64,000 nucleotides of DNA from Balaenoptera acutorostrata (GCF_949987535.1 NC_080082.1:52490374-52554373); one strand, 5' to 3'; shown: positions 50,794-62,427, numbered from the stretch's first letter. The notes: generated from the sequence alone by a model not told the origin. Numbers and translations: made by a program.

Positions 50794-52339
50794 GTGCAGA
50801 GGGGGGCGAGGGGGCGGGGGCTGACAGACCGCCTGTCACGGTGAGGGGGCAGACGGCACCGCGCTGCGCCTCCTGCCCACCGGGGCGCCCCCCAGACCCT
50901 GGCTGGAAGGACAAGGGGGTGGGGGCCCCCAAACTGCGCGGCAGCCATTTGGGGTACCAGTGTCCATTTGGGGGGCCTGGACTTCCTCGGAGGACGCCCC
51001 ATTCATAAATTTCCGTACTGGACCCTCACCATTGGGGAACTCAGGGGACCACTCCCCCCGGGAAACAGATGTGTGGGGAGCGTAGGGCATCCAGAAATCC
51101 CGGCGTCCCATCCCAGTAGGCCCTGGTGCGGTGGGGACCCCTGCCCTCTTTCTCTGCTTCACCTGTTGTCGGGGGAGGCGGGCGGACAAAGGAAGCAGCG
51201 TCACGTGACTGCTCATTCACAAAATCCCATCCCATTGAGAAAAGGGGGCTGGGGGCGCTGCGGCCGCCCCTTCCCCTCCCCAAGGGCTGGGGAAACCCGG
51301 CAGCCTGCAGGTGGGGGAAGGGGCTAGACCTCGTTGCTGGGGTCCCTAAGTCTGGGGCGCCAAGGTCCCTGCGCTCGGCGGTAGTGAGGGGTTGGACGCT
51401 GATCCCGATTACTGGGCGGAGGGCTAAGTCCCTTGAGCTGGGGGGCGGGGTAAGATGGTTCTGAAGGATGCTGGGGCGGGGAAGGAGAGGAGGAGGGATC
51501 AATTCCCCCCGCCCCCACCCCCCGCAATCTCTGCCCCTTGCCTTTCCTCGGCAGGGGCCTGAGGGAGCAGGCTTGATTTTTGTGAATGAAATGCTTTCTG
51601 GATGTGTCTCGGTCGCCCGTTTCTGGCTTCCTCTGCCTCCATCTCCCTTTCGGCCTGTCTCTGGCCATTTCTGGTTCTCTCCTTGCTCCCTGCCCATCTC
51701 CCGTTGCTGGGTGACTCAGTGAGCTTTGCATCCGGTCTCATTCATAAATCCGGGAAGGGGTGGGGGGGAAGAGAACCTGGGTTTCTCACCCAGCCAGTGG
51801 CCTGGGCGGCAGGGTGCGGAGGCAGTGTAGGGGGGACTGGAGCTGAGTTGATGGGCTCTAAGAAAATACATATGCGCAGGCACCCAGCTGTGAGGGGGAC
51901 GATGGGTGGGGCTGTGGGTACGTGCTGAGGGAGGAGAAGGAGACAGGGTTGATAGGGGATGAGCAGGAGGAGGAAGGGAAGTGGAAGAGCAAAGCTATGG
52001 GGGTGAGGATGGGAAAGATGGGGAAAGGGAGGAAAGGTGGGTATGGAGAAAAAAGGTAGATATGGAGAAGAAGGTAGGCATGGGAGAAAAGAGATGGCAA
52101 AAGGAAGAAAGAAGCCATGCTGGAAGAAGGTGGGCATAAGAGAGGTGACGGGTATGGGGAGACAGTGGGCCTAGGGGAGGAGGTGGGTGTGGAAGGTAAG
52201 GTGAGTATGGGTGGCTAAGGGTGCAGTAGATCCAGCTGTGAGGGATGAAGAGCAGAGATGAGGGTTGGGGGAACACTGAATAGGAGAGCAGGATTGACGC
52301 TCACTGACCCTGTTGTCCCTGTCCCCCCACCTCCTCCAG
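50794..52339 (+). other. SPRED3: Presumed SPRED3 intron 1
   Basis: No coding exon was recognised. From about 51900 to 52240 the sequence is a degenerate purine-rich array of 'ggtgggtatggggag' and 'ggtagatatggagaagaa' units. No SINE or LINE was seen. Confidence 0.55.
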
Positions 52340-52343
52340 GTAC

Positions 52344-52520
52344 ATGGTTCGGGTCCGAGCCGTGGTGATGGCCCGAGATGACTCCAGTGGGGGCTGGCTG
52401 CCTGTGGGGGGCGGGGGCCTCAGCCAGGTGAGCGTATGTCGGGTCCGAGGGGCCAGGCCCGAGGGGGGGGCCCGCCAGGGGCACTACGTCATCCACGGGG
52501 AGCGCCTCCGGGACCAGAAA
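52344..52520 (+). CDS. SPRED3: SPRED3 coding exon 1
   Basis: Residues 1-59, ending ERLRDQK. The exon likely begins at 52340 after acceptor cctccag; donor gtgagc. Confidence 0.96.
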
Positions 52521-55500
52521 GTGAGCCACCCTGGGGCGTGGGGGTAGGGTGCGGGTGTGGGGAAGTAGGGGAATGGGACTGGGGATGTAGAGGTGAGGTC
52601 AGGTCATCTCCCAGCACCGGGGTGTGGGATGGAGTTGGAAGTACATCTGTCCTCTGTCTGAGAGTGGGGAGTTTCGGGACTATTTGGGGGTATTAAGCAG
52701 GCCCTGTCCGCTGCCATTGCCTGCTGGACTGTCACAGCAGCCTCCGCACTGGTCTCCTTGCCCTGCTCCTGCTCCCTCCCCCAACCTCAGTCTGTTCGAA
52801 AGGGGCTGGGCTAACACCTGACTCAGATCCTATCCCTCCTCGGCTCAGAACCCTCCCCGTGGCTCCACCTTGCTCAGAGATCCTCACCACGAGGATTTTA
52901 CACCACTGGCCCCTGTCTGCCTAAGTATATGGAGGCATTTGGTGGGGGGACCGTCTGGAAGTGTCCAATAGGGTTTACAATCCTAATGTGGGTTCAGCAG
53001 GAATGTTCTGGGCTGTCTGGCCTGAAATGGAAAGAGAATGTTGACGTTTCAGCTGGGGATATAGTAGAAAGGTTTGGATCGTTTGAAAAGGCTTGGGGTA
53101 AGGGTTGAATTTCAGAGCAAGGATCGGAAGGAACAATGTAGGGGGGTTTGAAATGGTGTGAAAGAATATAGTGGTGTTGGGCAAGAAGATGAGGGAACTT
53201 CTAGGGTGTTGACCAGCATCTGAGGGGAAATCTGTGGGAGTTTGTTAAGAATTTGGGGATAATATTTGGGGAGCTTACTGGGGCATCAGAAGGGTACTAA
53301 CAATAACATTTTGAGATGTTCAGTAAAATTTGGGGAGTATGATTGAGTCAAATGGGGGATATTGGCTATCAGAAAGAGGTTGACTCATTTTTTGAAGCAT
53401 TCAATAAAATTTGGGATTCCTATTGAGATATGGGGCGGGGGATGGTTAGGAAAATGTAGGGATCAAGGGGTTTGGGGGAAATAGTGGAGTATCAGAGGTG
53501 TGCTCAGTAAAGTTGGGGAGTGGTATTTGGGTGTTGATCAGGGTTCAAGGGTACACCTAGGATTGAGAAATGAGGTTTGTGAGATGCTCTGGTATAGAGT
53601 CTGGGGAAGTCACAGGCATGGCTGGAAGAGGGTATCTGACCTGGCCCCTTCCTGCCCCCCTCAGACTACCTTGGAGTGTACCCTGCGGCCAGGCTTGGTT
53701 TACAACAAGGTGAACCCCATCTTCCATCACTGGAGCCTGGGTGACTGCAAGTTTGGGCTGACGTTTCAGAGTCCGGCAGAGGCTGATGAGTTCCAGAAGA
53801 GCCTGCTGGCAGCGCTGGCTGCACTGGGTCGAGGTGAGTGGCGCAGGTGGTGGGCATTGGTGGTGGTGGGGGGGCGGGGGGGGGAGCTGGGGTGGAGGGG
53901 TGGGAGAAGCTGGGCCCAGGGAACTCACTCTCTGCCTTTCTCCCTGCCCCAGGCTCGCTCACCCCCTCCTCCTCCTCCTCCTCTTCCTCCTCCCCTTCCC
54001 AGGATACCGCAGACACTCCCTGCCCTCTGACGGTGAGTCTCCAGGATGCAGCTCTGCTGGGAGGGCAGGGGTTTCTTTCTATGCTACAAACATTCTTGAG
54101 CACCTACTGTGTATCCAGCGCCATGCCACGTGCTGGGAACACGAATTTGGGCCCAAACAATAGTGTCAACTTTGATCCCAGTTATTCTAGTTTTTCTGTT
54201 CTATCTTGATTTATACGTTCATTCAAGGGTATTTATTGAACACCTTGAATAAGAAGTGTTTTAAGCACTGGGGATACATCAGTGAACAAAACAAAATCCC
54301 TTTCCTCGAGGAGCTTCTATTCTAGTGTGGAAAGGCAGAAAAAAATTTAAGGTACACTATAAAAATTAATAAATCTTAAAAGTAAATGGGTGAACAAATT
54401 AATGGGAAATCCATCCTTCTCAGGGGTACAAACCTTGGAGTCATCCTTGCCTCCTCTCCTCTTTTATGCCCCTCATCTAATCTGTCAGCAAATATTGGCT
54501 CCACTTTCTTTTTTTTTTTTTTAATTTGGTCACACCGCATGGGAAGCGGGATCTTAGTTCCCGGACTGGGGATTGAATCCAGGCCCTGGCAGTGACAGCG
54601 CTGAGTCCTAACCACTGGACCTCCAGGGAATTCCCTGGTTCCACTTTCAAAATGATCGGAATGTGCCTCCAACCTGGTTACTGTTCAACCTCATCTCCCC
54701 ACTGGACCATCTCATCAGCTGCTCATCATCAACTGCCCCCTCCCCACCATCTCCTTTCCCCACACACAGCCAGAGGGACCCGATTGACATCTAAGTCAAA
54801 TTATGGATATCTCCCACTTACAACCCTACCCAGGATCCATCTCGTGGTAAAGGACAAAGTCCTCACAGTGGCACATAAGATCCTACATAATCTGGCCTCC
54901 TATTACTCTCCCTCATGCTCACTTGGCTCCAGCCACACTGGCCTCCTACTGGTACTCCAAAAGGGCAGGCACATTCCTGTCTCAGCGCCTTTGCACTCAC
55001 TGGTCCTGTCTTAGAACACTCTTCCCCAAATTTCCACATGGCTTATTCCCTTATTTCCTTCAGGGCTTTGCACACACATCACCTTAGTGAGGCCCTCCCT
55101 GAGTAACCTGTTTGAAATCTCCCAATGCTCCTTATCCTACTCTTTATCCCCATCTTCTAAGATATTTTTCTTATTTCCTCTCCCAATAGACAGTTTTATG
55201 ATCAATGACTTTACTGTCCATCTCTCATGCTAGCATGTCAGCTCCAGGAGGGCAAGGATCTTTTGTTGCTTTCTTGCTGCATCTTCAATGCTTAAAACAG
55301 TGCCTGGTAGACAGTAAGTGTTCAGTAAATATGTGTTGAATAAATTGATTGAATGAATAAATGCACAGAATGTCGGATTCGATTTGGCACTTGCTGGGGT
55401 ACAGTGGGGGTTGCTCGAGAACACTTGGAGGAACAAAACTGGTTCCCTGGGCAGAAAAGGGGGATTCCCAGGGTAATGGGAGATGTAGGTGGGTCTACAA

Positions 55501-57732
55501 AGTCACACAGACAGGTCCCACTTATTGAGCACTTACTCAGGAAAGGTGCTGTGCTCTCCATGCTCCATCTCACACCCTCCCAATGGCCTTTGTGAGCCTG
55601 GCATGTCGTGGGTGCTCAATGAATGTTTATTGAAGATATTAATCGGATGAGGTGGGAATTATTCCCAAGTTACAGAAAGGAAACCAAGGGTCTGAGAAGC
55701 TCGTAAAGGACAGAGCTTGGTTTGGATGGGAAGGAACACATTCCAGGTGGGTGGAACTGCCCCAGTAAAGGTGTGGTGGTGGGAAGGAGGCAGGAAGGCA
55801 GCTGACAGCCAAGGGAGAGGGCTTCTGAGAAGGGAGGATGATTTGATGTTCTGTAGGTTGGTGAGCTGAGCAGATAAGAAGAGAAAGTCAAATAATAACC
55901 ATTTCCAGCTCTTCCTGTACTTCAGGCATGTTTATGCCCTTTACAGTGGGTCCTAACCACATCGTTATGAATAGACAATATTATGATCCCCATTTTACAG
56001 AAGAGGAAACTGAGGCTCAAAGAGCTGAGCTCACTTGCCGGAGGTCACACAACCAGTCAGTGGCAGAGCCGGGGCTTGAACCCAGGCCTGTCTGGCCGCA
56101 GAGCCCTCGCTCACAATGGGAGGGGGTCTATGTAAGGGCATCGGCTGTGCCAGGGGTCCCGGCTCTGAGGCCGCCAATCTCCCCCAGTCCCACGTGGACA
56201 GCGACTCCTCCTCCAGTCACAGCCACCAGGAGACGCCTCCCACCGCAGCGGCGGCCCCCATCGTCACCGTGGAGTCAGCTTCTGGCTTCGGGCCGGCCAC
56301 GCCCCCCCAGCGCCGCCGCTCGTCAGCTCAGGTGCGACCTCCGACCCCCGGTGAAATAAGGCCGGGCGCTGGGGTCCCGAAAGTGGGCGGGAACTGAGGC
56401 CGCAGAGGGGCAAGAAACCACAAACAGATTCTAAGGGATGGCTGACCTGACTTATGGCGGGAGAGCTTAGGCCTGGGTTCCTCGGAAGGTTGGGTGAGGG
56501 CTTCCTGCGTCTCCTGCGCTCTTGGAGATTGGAAAGTTCTGAGTTCCACAGAGGTTTAGGGGACGACTCGGATAATGACTATATTAGGAAGTTGGTGGTA
56601 CTCGTGGAAGGAGTCCTTTAGTGCTTAATTCACGAGGGGTGGGGCTCAGTATCCAAGGGGTAAAAGGGACCTGGGGACCAGACTCCTGCGTCCTGGAGGA
56701 GGAGACGGCTGGGGTCCAGGAGTCTTGAATCTGAGAGTAGAGGGGGCTGGGTACTGGGATCCCGGATCTTGAGAGAGGGCAGGACTGAGAGCCTGGACCA
56801 CTGGGTCCTTAAGGTGTGGGTTTGGTGCCTGGAGTCTTCTGTCGGTCCCTAGATGTCCTCTGTCCCTGGGAGGGGAGTGGGCTGAGGACTTAGAAGTCTG
56901 AGTACCGGACCCAGGCAGTCAGGATCCCAGGGCAGGATCCTAGGATGAATGAGGCCTGTGGCTGGGTCTGTGGATTTTCGGGTCTTCTAAGGCCGGGATG
57001 GATTGTGGTGGGATGTGGGGCATCACAGACCCCGCTAACTTCTTCTCCTGTGTCTTGGTCCCGCAGAGCTACCCTCCGCTCCTACCGTTCACGGGGATTC
57101 CGGAGCCTTCAGAGCCCCTGGCCGGGACAGGGGGGCTGGGCTGGGGCGGCCGTGGCTATGAGGATTACCGGCGAGCTGGGCCACCCGCACCCCTCGCCCT
57201 ATCCACCTGCGTCGTGCGCTTCGCCAAGACCGGCGCGTTGAGGGGCGCAGCCCTGGGGCCCTCGACAGCCCTGCCCGCCCCTCTCACCGAGGCTGCGCCT
57301 CCAGCGCCCCCGGCTCGCCCACCCCCGGGCCCCGGCCCGGCCCCTGCGCCTGCCAAGGCCTCCCCGGAGGCGGAGGAGGCGGCGCGCTGCGTGCACTGCC
57401 GCGCGCTCTTCCGCCGTCGCGCCGACGGGCGTGGCGGCCGCTGCGCCGAGGCCCCCGACCCGGGTCGCCGGCTGGTGCGCCGTCTCAGCTGCCTGTGGTG
57501 CGCCGAGAGCTTGCTCTACCACTGCCTGTCGGATGCCGAGGGCGACTTCTCGGACCCGTGCGCCTGCGAGCCGGGCCACCCGCGCCCCGCCGCGCGCTGG
57601 GCCGCGCTGGCTGCGCTCTCCCTCGCCGTGCCCTGCCTCTGCTGCTACGCGCCCCTGCGCGCATGCCACTGGGTCGCAGCGCGATGCGGCTGCGCAGGCT
57701 GCGGGGGTCGCCACGAGGAGGCGGCGCGGTGA
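52344..57732 (+). CDS. SPRED3: SPRED3, Sprouty-related EVH1 domain protein 3 (5 coding exons)
   Basis: Encodes a membrane-associated inhibitor of Ras-Raf-MAPK signalling. The joined product has 411 residues (human 410 as I recall). Residues 1 to about 115 form the EVH1 domain ([35 protein letters not shown]). A Ser-rich linker with a TCC repeat follows, then the central region where SPRED1 and SPRED2 carry a c-Kit-binding domain; SPRED3 is known to lack a functional one. Residues 298-411 are the cysteine-rich Sprouty domain ([45 protein letters not shown]). All junctions are GT/AG and in phase. The start ATG is 4 nt into its exon. Confidence 0.98.
52521..53664 (+). other. SPRED3: SPRED3 intron 2 with a degenerate tandem block
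   Basis: Between about 52960 and 53560 a block 'cagtaaaatttggggagtat' recurs in altered form at 53321, 53402 and 53504. No exon was recognised. Confidence 0.5.
53665..53833 (+). CDS. SPRED3: SPRED3 coding exon 2
   Basis: [20 protein letters not shown] to [10 protein letters not shown], completing the EVH1 domain. Acceptor cccctcag, donor gtgagt. Confidence 0.97.
53953..54032 (+). CDS. SPRED3: SPRED3 coding exon 3
   Basis: Codes SLTP, a run of serines from a TCC/TCT repeat (about 53966-53990), then [13 protein letters not shown]. Acceptor gccccag, donor gtgagt, ends in phase 0 at residue 142. Confidence 0.95.
54065..54400 (-). repeat. Two L2 3' ends, antisense
   Basis: 'ttgagcacctactgtgtatc' at 54094 and 'ttattgaacaccttgaataa' with 'cagtgaacaaaacaaaatcc' at 54232-54300. 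In SPRED3 intron 4. Confidence 0.75.
54508..54636 (-). repeat. CHR-type SINE, antisense
   Basis: T-tract, 'gatcttagttcccggact', end 'ctccagggaattccct'; flanks 'ggctccacttt' and 'ggttccacttt'. Confidence 0.92.
54650..55375 (+). repeat. L2 LINE 3' region, sense
   Basis: Well-preserved order: 'aagtcctcacagtggcacat', 'tccagccacactggcctcct', 'cagcgcctttgcactcac', 'gtcagctccaggagggcaag', 'gtgttcagtaaatatgtgtt'. Confidence 0.9.
55495..56110 (-). repeat. Two MIR copies, antisense
   Basis: 55495-55745 ('cttattgagcacttactcag', 'acagaaaggaaaccaaggg') and 55880-56110 ('ccccattttacagaagagg', 'gtcacacaaccagtcagtgg'). In SPRED3 intron 4. Confidence 0.85.
56188..56331 (+). CDS. SPRED3: SPRED3 coding exon 4
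   Basis: Residues 143-190, [18 protein letters not shown] to RRRSSAQ. Acceptor tcccccag, donor gtgcga. Confidence 0.96.
56332..57066 (+). other. SPRED3: SPRED3 intron 5 with degenerate array
   Basis: From about 56640 to 56940, wording such as 'gggtccaggagtcttgaatc', 'tgagagtagagggggctgg' and 'ggatcccggatcttgagaga' repeats loosely with a unit near 60 nt, similar to a GC-rich repeat common on human chromosome 19. Confidence 0.5.
57067..57732 (+). CDS. SPRED3: SPRED3 coding exon 5 (last)
   Basis: Residues 191-411 and stop at 57730-57732; holds the Sprouty domain. Acceptor gtcccgcag. Very CpG-rich from 57170 on. Confidence 0.97.
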   Translation, partial: SYPPLLPFTGIPEPSEPLAGTGGLGWGGRGYEDYRRAGPPAPLALSTCVVRFAKTGALRGAALGPSTALPAPLTEAAPPAPPARPPPGPGPAPAPAKASPEAEEAARCVHCRALFRRRADGRGGRCAEAPDPGRRLVRRLSCLWCAESLLYHCLSDAEGDFSDPCACEPGHPRPAARWAALAALSLAVPCLCCYAPLRACHWVAARCGCAGCGGRHEEAAR

Positions 57733-59389
57733 GGACGGCCTGGTGGGTCCGGTAGCCGGACCGAGGACCCAAAATTGAGGGTCCAGGACCCCGGACTCCG
57801 TTCGGACCCCAAACCCAAACCTAGGCACACCCGGAACTTGGAGCTTGAGTTTGGATTGAGAGACCCCAGACCTGGAACCCGGACCCCAAATGTAGGACTG
57901 AGAGACCCCAGAACCAGCTTCATTGGGATGTCTGTCCAAGAGGTCCTAGGCATCCTGAGTTCTGGCGTCCCCATTCTCCATCCCCACTCTGCCCCGCTCT
58001 GGCCTAGACTGAGGAGATTCCAGGGATGCCCAGACTGTTCACCTCAGGCAGGCAGGGGAGCACACGGATCCCTGAGAATCGGGCTCTGAATCCTGACTCC
58101 CTGTTCAAATTACCAGTCTAGACTCAGTCATGCCTGGCACCATGAACCCTCAAATTACAGCCCCAGAATTAGGAGTTGCCGGTACCTGACCCTGCCTGTA
58201 TACAATTACTCCTAGATCTTGAGGCCCTAAGACCCAGAATCACCCCCAGATCGTTCCTGAATGCTCATCTAAAACTCGGAGCACCTGTATCTGAGATGTT
58301 CTTGTGACTCCAGGACTTCTTAGATACCGAATCCTCTTAAGATACTCTGAGTCCTTGGATGTGCTCAAACGGATGTTCTCTGACCCAAATGACTTGGGAG
58401 ACCCATCTAAGAGCCCCCTTCCCCACACGCACACTGCCCAAGATCCAGAATTAAGACTCCAAGATTCTCTGTGAGCCAGGGATCAAAGAAGTCTGTAGAC
58501 CACCAACACCAAGCCTGTGTTCCCAGGAGCTTTCGACTTCATATATAGGACTCTGAGGTGCCTAGTCCCGCAGATGTAAGACTGGAGGCAACCAACACCT
58601 CAGGGCCCAAGACATTGGTCCCAGCCCCTCAGATAGCCCTCTTCCTATCCTCCTTGGACTTGCATTTCAAGCCCCAGAATGTCCTGGAATCTTTGGCTTC
58701 TTCGTACCCACAGATTCCCCAATCCACTAAAGGCTGGGAGCCCAGCTCCCACAAGATGGGATGTTCATGGCAACTCAGACCTCTGACCCCTTGCCCCTGA
58801 GTGACCCCAAGGTACTTTAGGAGCACTAGATCCAAGACCCCAAGGTGCCATTGACCCCCAAATTCAGGACTCAAGCCTACACAATATTGGGATTGTCCCT
58901 GACCCAAGACCTTGGTCCCTCCATACCAGAGACAGACCTGAGGCTCCCCAGGACCCTAGCACCTTCAGATCCCAGATTTCTTTGGACTCAAACCTCTCTA
59001 GCCTGATATTTCCCAGGCCCAGCTTGTGCATCCCCTGAGACCTGCTGCCGGTTGAATCCTGCCATCCATACGCCCCTGAAACCCCAAGTTCCCAGACACT
59101 GGAATTCTAGTCCCAAGGGCTCCAGCCCATGCTCTAGTATCCCACAGAACTACCCCTTTACCCTAAGGGGAAAAAAACATTTTGAGCTAATGTTCCTGGA
59201 TTCCAGGACCACCCAAGAACACCCCTGCTCCCATCTCTAGGACCCAGCATTGCTGTAGATGATTGTGCAGGCTGTTCATGAAGCAAAGGCACACAGCCAA
59301 GATGGTGAGTGAGGCTGGCCATGCTGTGCCCTCAGAGGAAGGTGTGCATTGCACGAAGGCAACTAGATATGGCTCTACTGGCACAAAGG

Positions 59390-59390
<1 letters not shown>
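57733..59390 (+). other. SPRED3: Probable SPRED3 3' UTR or flank, low-grade repeat
   Basis: C-rich sequence with scattered 'gagaccccagacctgg' and 'ccccaaggt'-type wording. No AATAAA or ATTAAA was found between the stop and 61016, so the transcript end is unresolved. Confidence 0.4.

Positions 59391-59423
<33 letters not shown>
59391..59423 (+). repeat. CA microsatellite
   Basis: About 16 CA units without interruption. Confidence 0.95.
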
Positions 59424-59424
<1 letters not shown>

Positions 59425-60734
59425 AGCCTTGCAGACTCTCTTCCAAGCCCAACTTTGAGTCCTAGCCCTAGTCCAAGCCTTTTATGACCTGCCCCTCTGT
59501 TAACTCCTTCTCTTCCATTTCAGAGTTGGGGGTTGTTTCAGAAAGTTTGAAAGCCTGGTTCATGGCCCATTGAGAGTCCTCTTCTGGGGAAGGGGGATTC
59601 CAAGGTCTCTTTCCCCTGAGTGGAATGGGACTTCTAGTGTACCACAGATCTGATGGCCTCCTGCATGGGGGGGGGGGGGCGGGGAATCACGGTCTTGGAG
59701 CAACACAATCTCATTGTTGTATGGGCTTGGGACCTGCATCTGGTCCCGAGCACCTTGAAATGTGCACTTACCTCTCCTCATTACCCAGACTTGGATAGCC
59801 TTGTGGGGGTTCAAGGGATAGGTCAAGGGGGCCAGAGGGATGGATCCTCCTGTCACTTCCTTTAAATTATTAACTATTTATTACATCCGGAACCTGTGAG
59901 ATTCAGCTCTCTCAAGCAGACCCTGGGATGGGTGAGAGAAAAGGGGGGTGTTCCTCCCATCCCCACTCTGCCCAGCTCTCATCACTGTCAGACCCACCAG
60001 AGCTGAGGGCGGAGGGACTGGGGGCTGGGGCAGCCTGGGTCCCCATCCCCCTCTCTGTGCCTCGGTCTCCTCCCTTCCGTGGTGGGCGGGGGGAAGCTCC
60101 ATTCTTAACCTACCTCGTTTTGGGGAGGGGTGGGACGGGGGACCAGAGTGCTGTAAGGTGCTGCGGGATCTGCGGATGAAGTGGGGGGCTGGGGGACGGT
60201 TCCCTGGCTCCCACCTCCCAGCACCGCCTCTCCCAGGTCTCCCAGTCCTGCTCCCTGCTGATACCCACCTCTGATCCATGATTACTCTTCATCACCCCTA
60301 AATCAGGGGTGCATGGAGGGGTGACCCTGGGAGCCAGGAAGACCTCAGACCCTGGAGCCCCCAGGCCCAATTTCCCAGCTGCTTGCCTCTCAGATTGGAT
60401 GCTTGGCCCCCATACTTGGGGGAAGCACCCCGACATTTATCTTCCTGATCTTGATTCTAAGCCAGTCTGTGACCTCAATGTTGTTATCAGGGCAGGCTGA
60501 AGTAGTGGGGGATGATGCGGGCCGAAGACCCAGCCTTGTCATCGGGGGAGGGGCATGAGATATCGGCTCCAAGAAATGTCTGTGACAAAGTCTCAGCCTG
60601 TGTTCTTTATTTGCATTGATGCACCCCATCCATTCACCTTCCTGAACCACCAGACCAGTCCCCTACCCAAATCCTCCTTTCCCCTTCCCATCCTTTAGTC
60701 CCAAGCAGACCCTCCAGCTGAATTTTATACCTCC
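59424..60734. other. Gene-free sequence
   Basis: No coding exon, RNA gene or clear repeat was recognised apart from a 12-nt G-run at about 59668-59679. It may still belong to the SPRED3 3' UTR. Confidence 0.5.
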
Positions 60735-61650
60735 AGTCACTCTACATTTATTGGACACCCTTTTTATTGGACACCCTAGGTGCTGGGGATAAAGCAATGA
60801 ACAGAACAGACAAAAATTGGGGAATTCCCTGGCGGTCCAGTGGTTAGGACTTCACATCGCTTTCACTGCCAAGGGTGTAGTTTCAATCCATGGTTGGGAA
60901 ACAAAGATCCCTCAAGCCACGAGGCCAGAACAGACAAAATCCTTTCTCACAAGGAACTTATGAGCCTTATAGTGAAGGAGACAACATGGTAGAAATGATA
61001 CATACTATAAAGAAAAAATAAAGCGGAGATGGGGGATACAGGCAGTTGTAGCCAGGGTGGTCATGGAGTCCCCACTAAGGAGCTGGCATTTGAATGAAGC
61101 CCTGAAGGAGGTGAGGGAGTCTTGTGGATGTCTGCAGGAAGAGCATTCCAGGTAAAGGGGACAGTTGTGCGAGGCCCTGAGGGAGGAGCACGCCTGGTGA
61201 GTCTGAGGGACATCAAGGGAGCTGGAGGGGGGGAAGCAAGGAGGAGGGTGCATAGGAGATGAAGGCTGAAAGGTGACAGGGAGAATCTGTGGGGCCTTGC
61301 AAGCTACCGCATGGACTTTTCTGCTCACCCGGAGTGAGGTGGAGCTACAGGAAGGCTCCAAGCATGGAAGGGATGTAACCTGACTCAGGTATTCATAGGT
61401 TCCCATTGGCTGCCTGGGGTGGGGGTGGGGGGACAGATACGGGGAGGATCGGGCATGGAGACAGGGTGGAGGCTGCTGGGATGGTCCAGGGGAGACAGTG
61501 GTGCACAGGACAAGGGTGAGAGCAGTGGAGGTGGGGAGAAGTGGGCAAGATACTGGATCTGTTTTGATGGTCAAGTTCACCAATTTAGATATGGAGTACA
61601 CTATAAAGAGTAGAGTCAAGGTTATGACTCCAAGGCTTTGGCCTGATCAA
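60735..61650 (-). repeat. L2 LINE 3' end, antisense, with SINE insertion
   Basis: 'attggacaccctaggtgctg', 'agcaatgaacagaacagac', then 'ggtggtcatggagtccccac', 'gcatttgaatgaagccctga', 'aagagcattccaggtaaag'. Confidence 0.88.
60817..60927 (+). repeat. CHR-type SINE inside L2
   Basis: Head 'ggggaattccctggcggtcc', no A-tail; duplication 'gaacagacaaaa' at 60804-60815 and 60928-60939. Confidence 0.9.
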
Positions 61651-61654
61651 TTTT

Positions 61655-61775
61655 TAGTATTTTATTAAGGTCAACAAATGCCCCCTGAGTACCCAGGCTT
61701 GGGGTACGCAGGACTATGGAGGAACCAGATTAAGGGTAGGCTCTGCCCTGGAGGAACAGGTTCTGGCCCTTTTCT
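61655..61775 (-). repeat. L2-like fragment, antisense
   Basis: 'ggtcaacaaatgccccctga', 'ctctgccctggaggaacag' resemble a reversed L2 terminus. Confidence 0.5.
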
Positions 61776-61924
61776 TCCCTGAGGCTCTACTCCCAGTTCA
61801 CTCCCACTCCCAGTAGAACTATAGAAACTACAAGAGACCAGGATAGAGTCGGGAAGAGAGTAAACCTAGAACAATAATGTTAACAACAGCTACAAAAACA
61901 AGAGCAGTAATAACAATAGTAATA

Positions 61925-62320
61925 GGTTAAGTGGTTAAAAGCACGGACTTTGGAATCAGATCTGAATTTGGAGTCCTGGCACCACCATGCATTCACTCTC
62001 ATCTGATTCATCCTCTCTGCATCACAGTTTTCTCTTCCATAAAATAGAGATAAGATACTTAGCCCAGTAGCACACACGAAATGCTCAATATATGTTAGTC
62101 ATTTTTAATTGAGTACCCCGTAGATGTCTGCTAAGCACTTACATACAGGACTCTAATCCTCACAAACAACTGTAAAATGTAGGCGTTATTACCCTCATTA
62201 CACAGATGTGAAGAAATTTGGCAGGAACACAATGGTGGTGAATGGTGGAGTCAGATCCTAACCTTTGCCTGCAGACAAGATTGCACTCCTAGGGTGCAAT
62301 CTCTTAATCACCATGGTATA
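61925..62320. repeat. Two MIR copies
   Basis: 61925-62110 sense ('ggttaaaagcacggacttt', 'agatacttagcccagtagc'); 62120-62320 antisense ('taagcacttacatacaggac', 'attacacagatgtgaaga'). Confidence 0.75.
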
Positions 62321-62385
62321 TTGCACCTGCTCCCTCTCTCCAAGGCTCAGGGGGGCAGAGGGGTGAAGGTCCAACGGACTAACTC

Positions 62386-62387
<2 letters not shown>

Positions 62388-62425
<38 letters not shown>
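62388..62425 (+). repeat. GT microsatellite
   Basis: About 19 GT units, roughly 480 nt before the FAM98C start codon. Confidence 0.95.

Positions 62426-62427
<2 letters not shown>

Noticed and set aside
57199..57939. Minus-strand 246-aa frame opposite the SPRED3 last exon
   Set aside because: Antisense to the Sprouty domain exon; CpG-rich composition removes stop codons.
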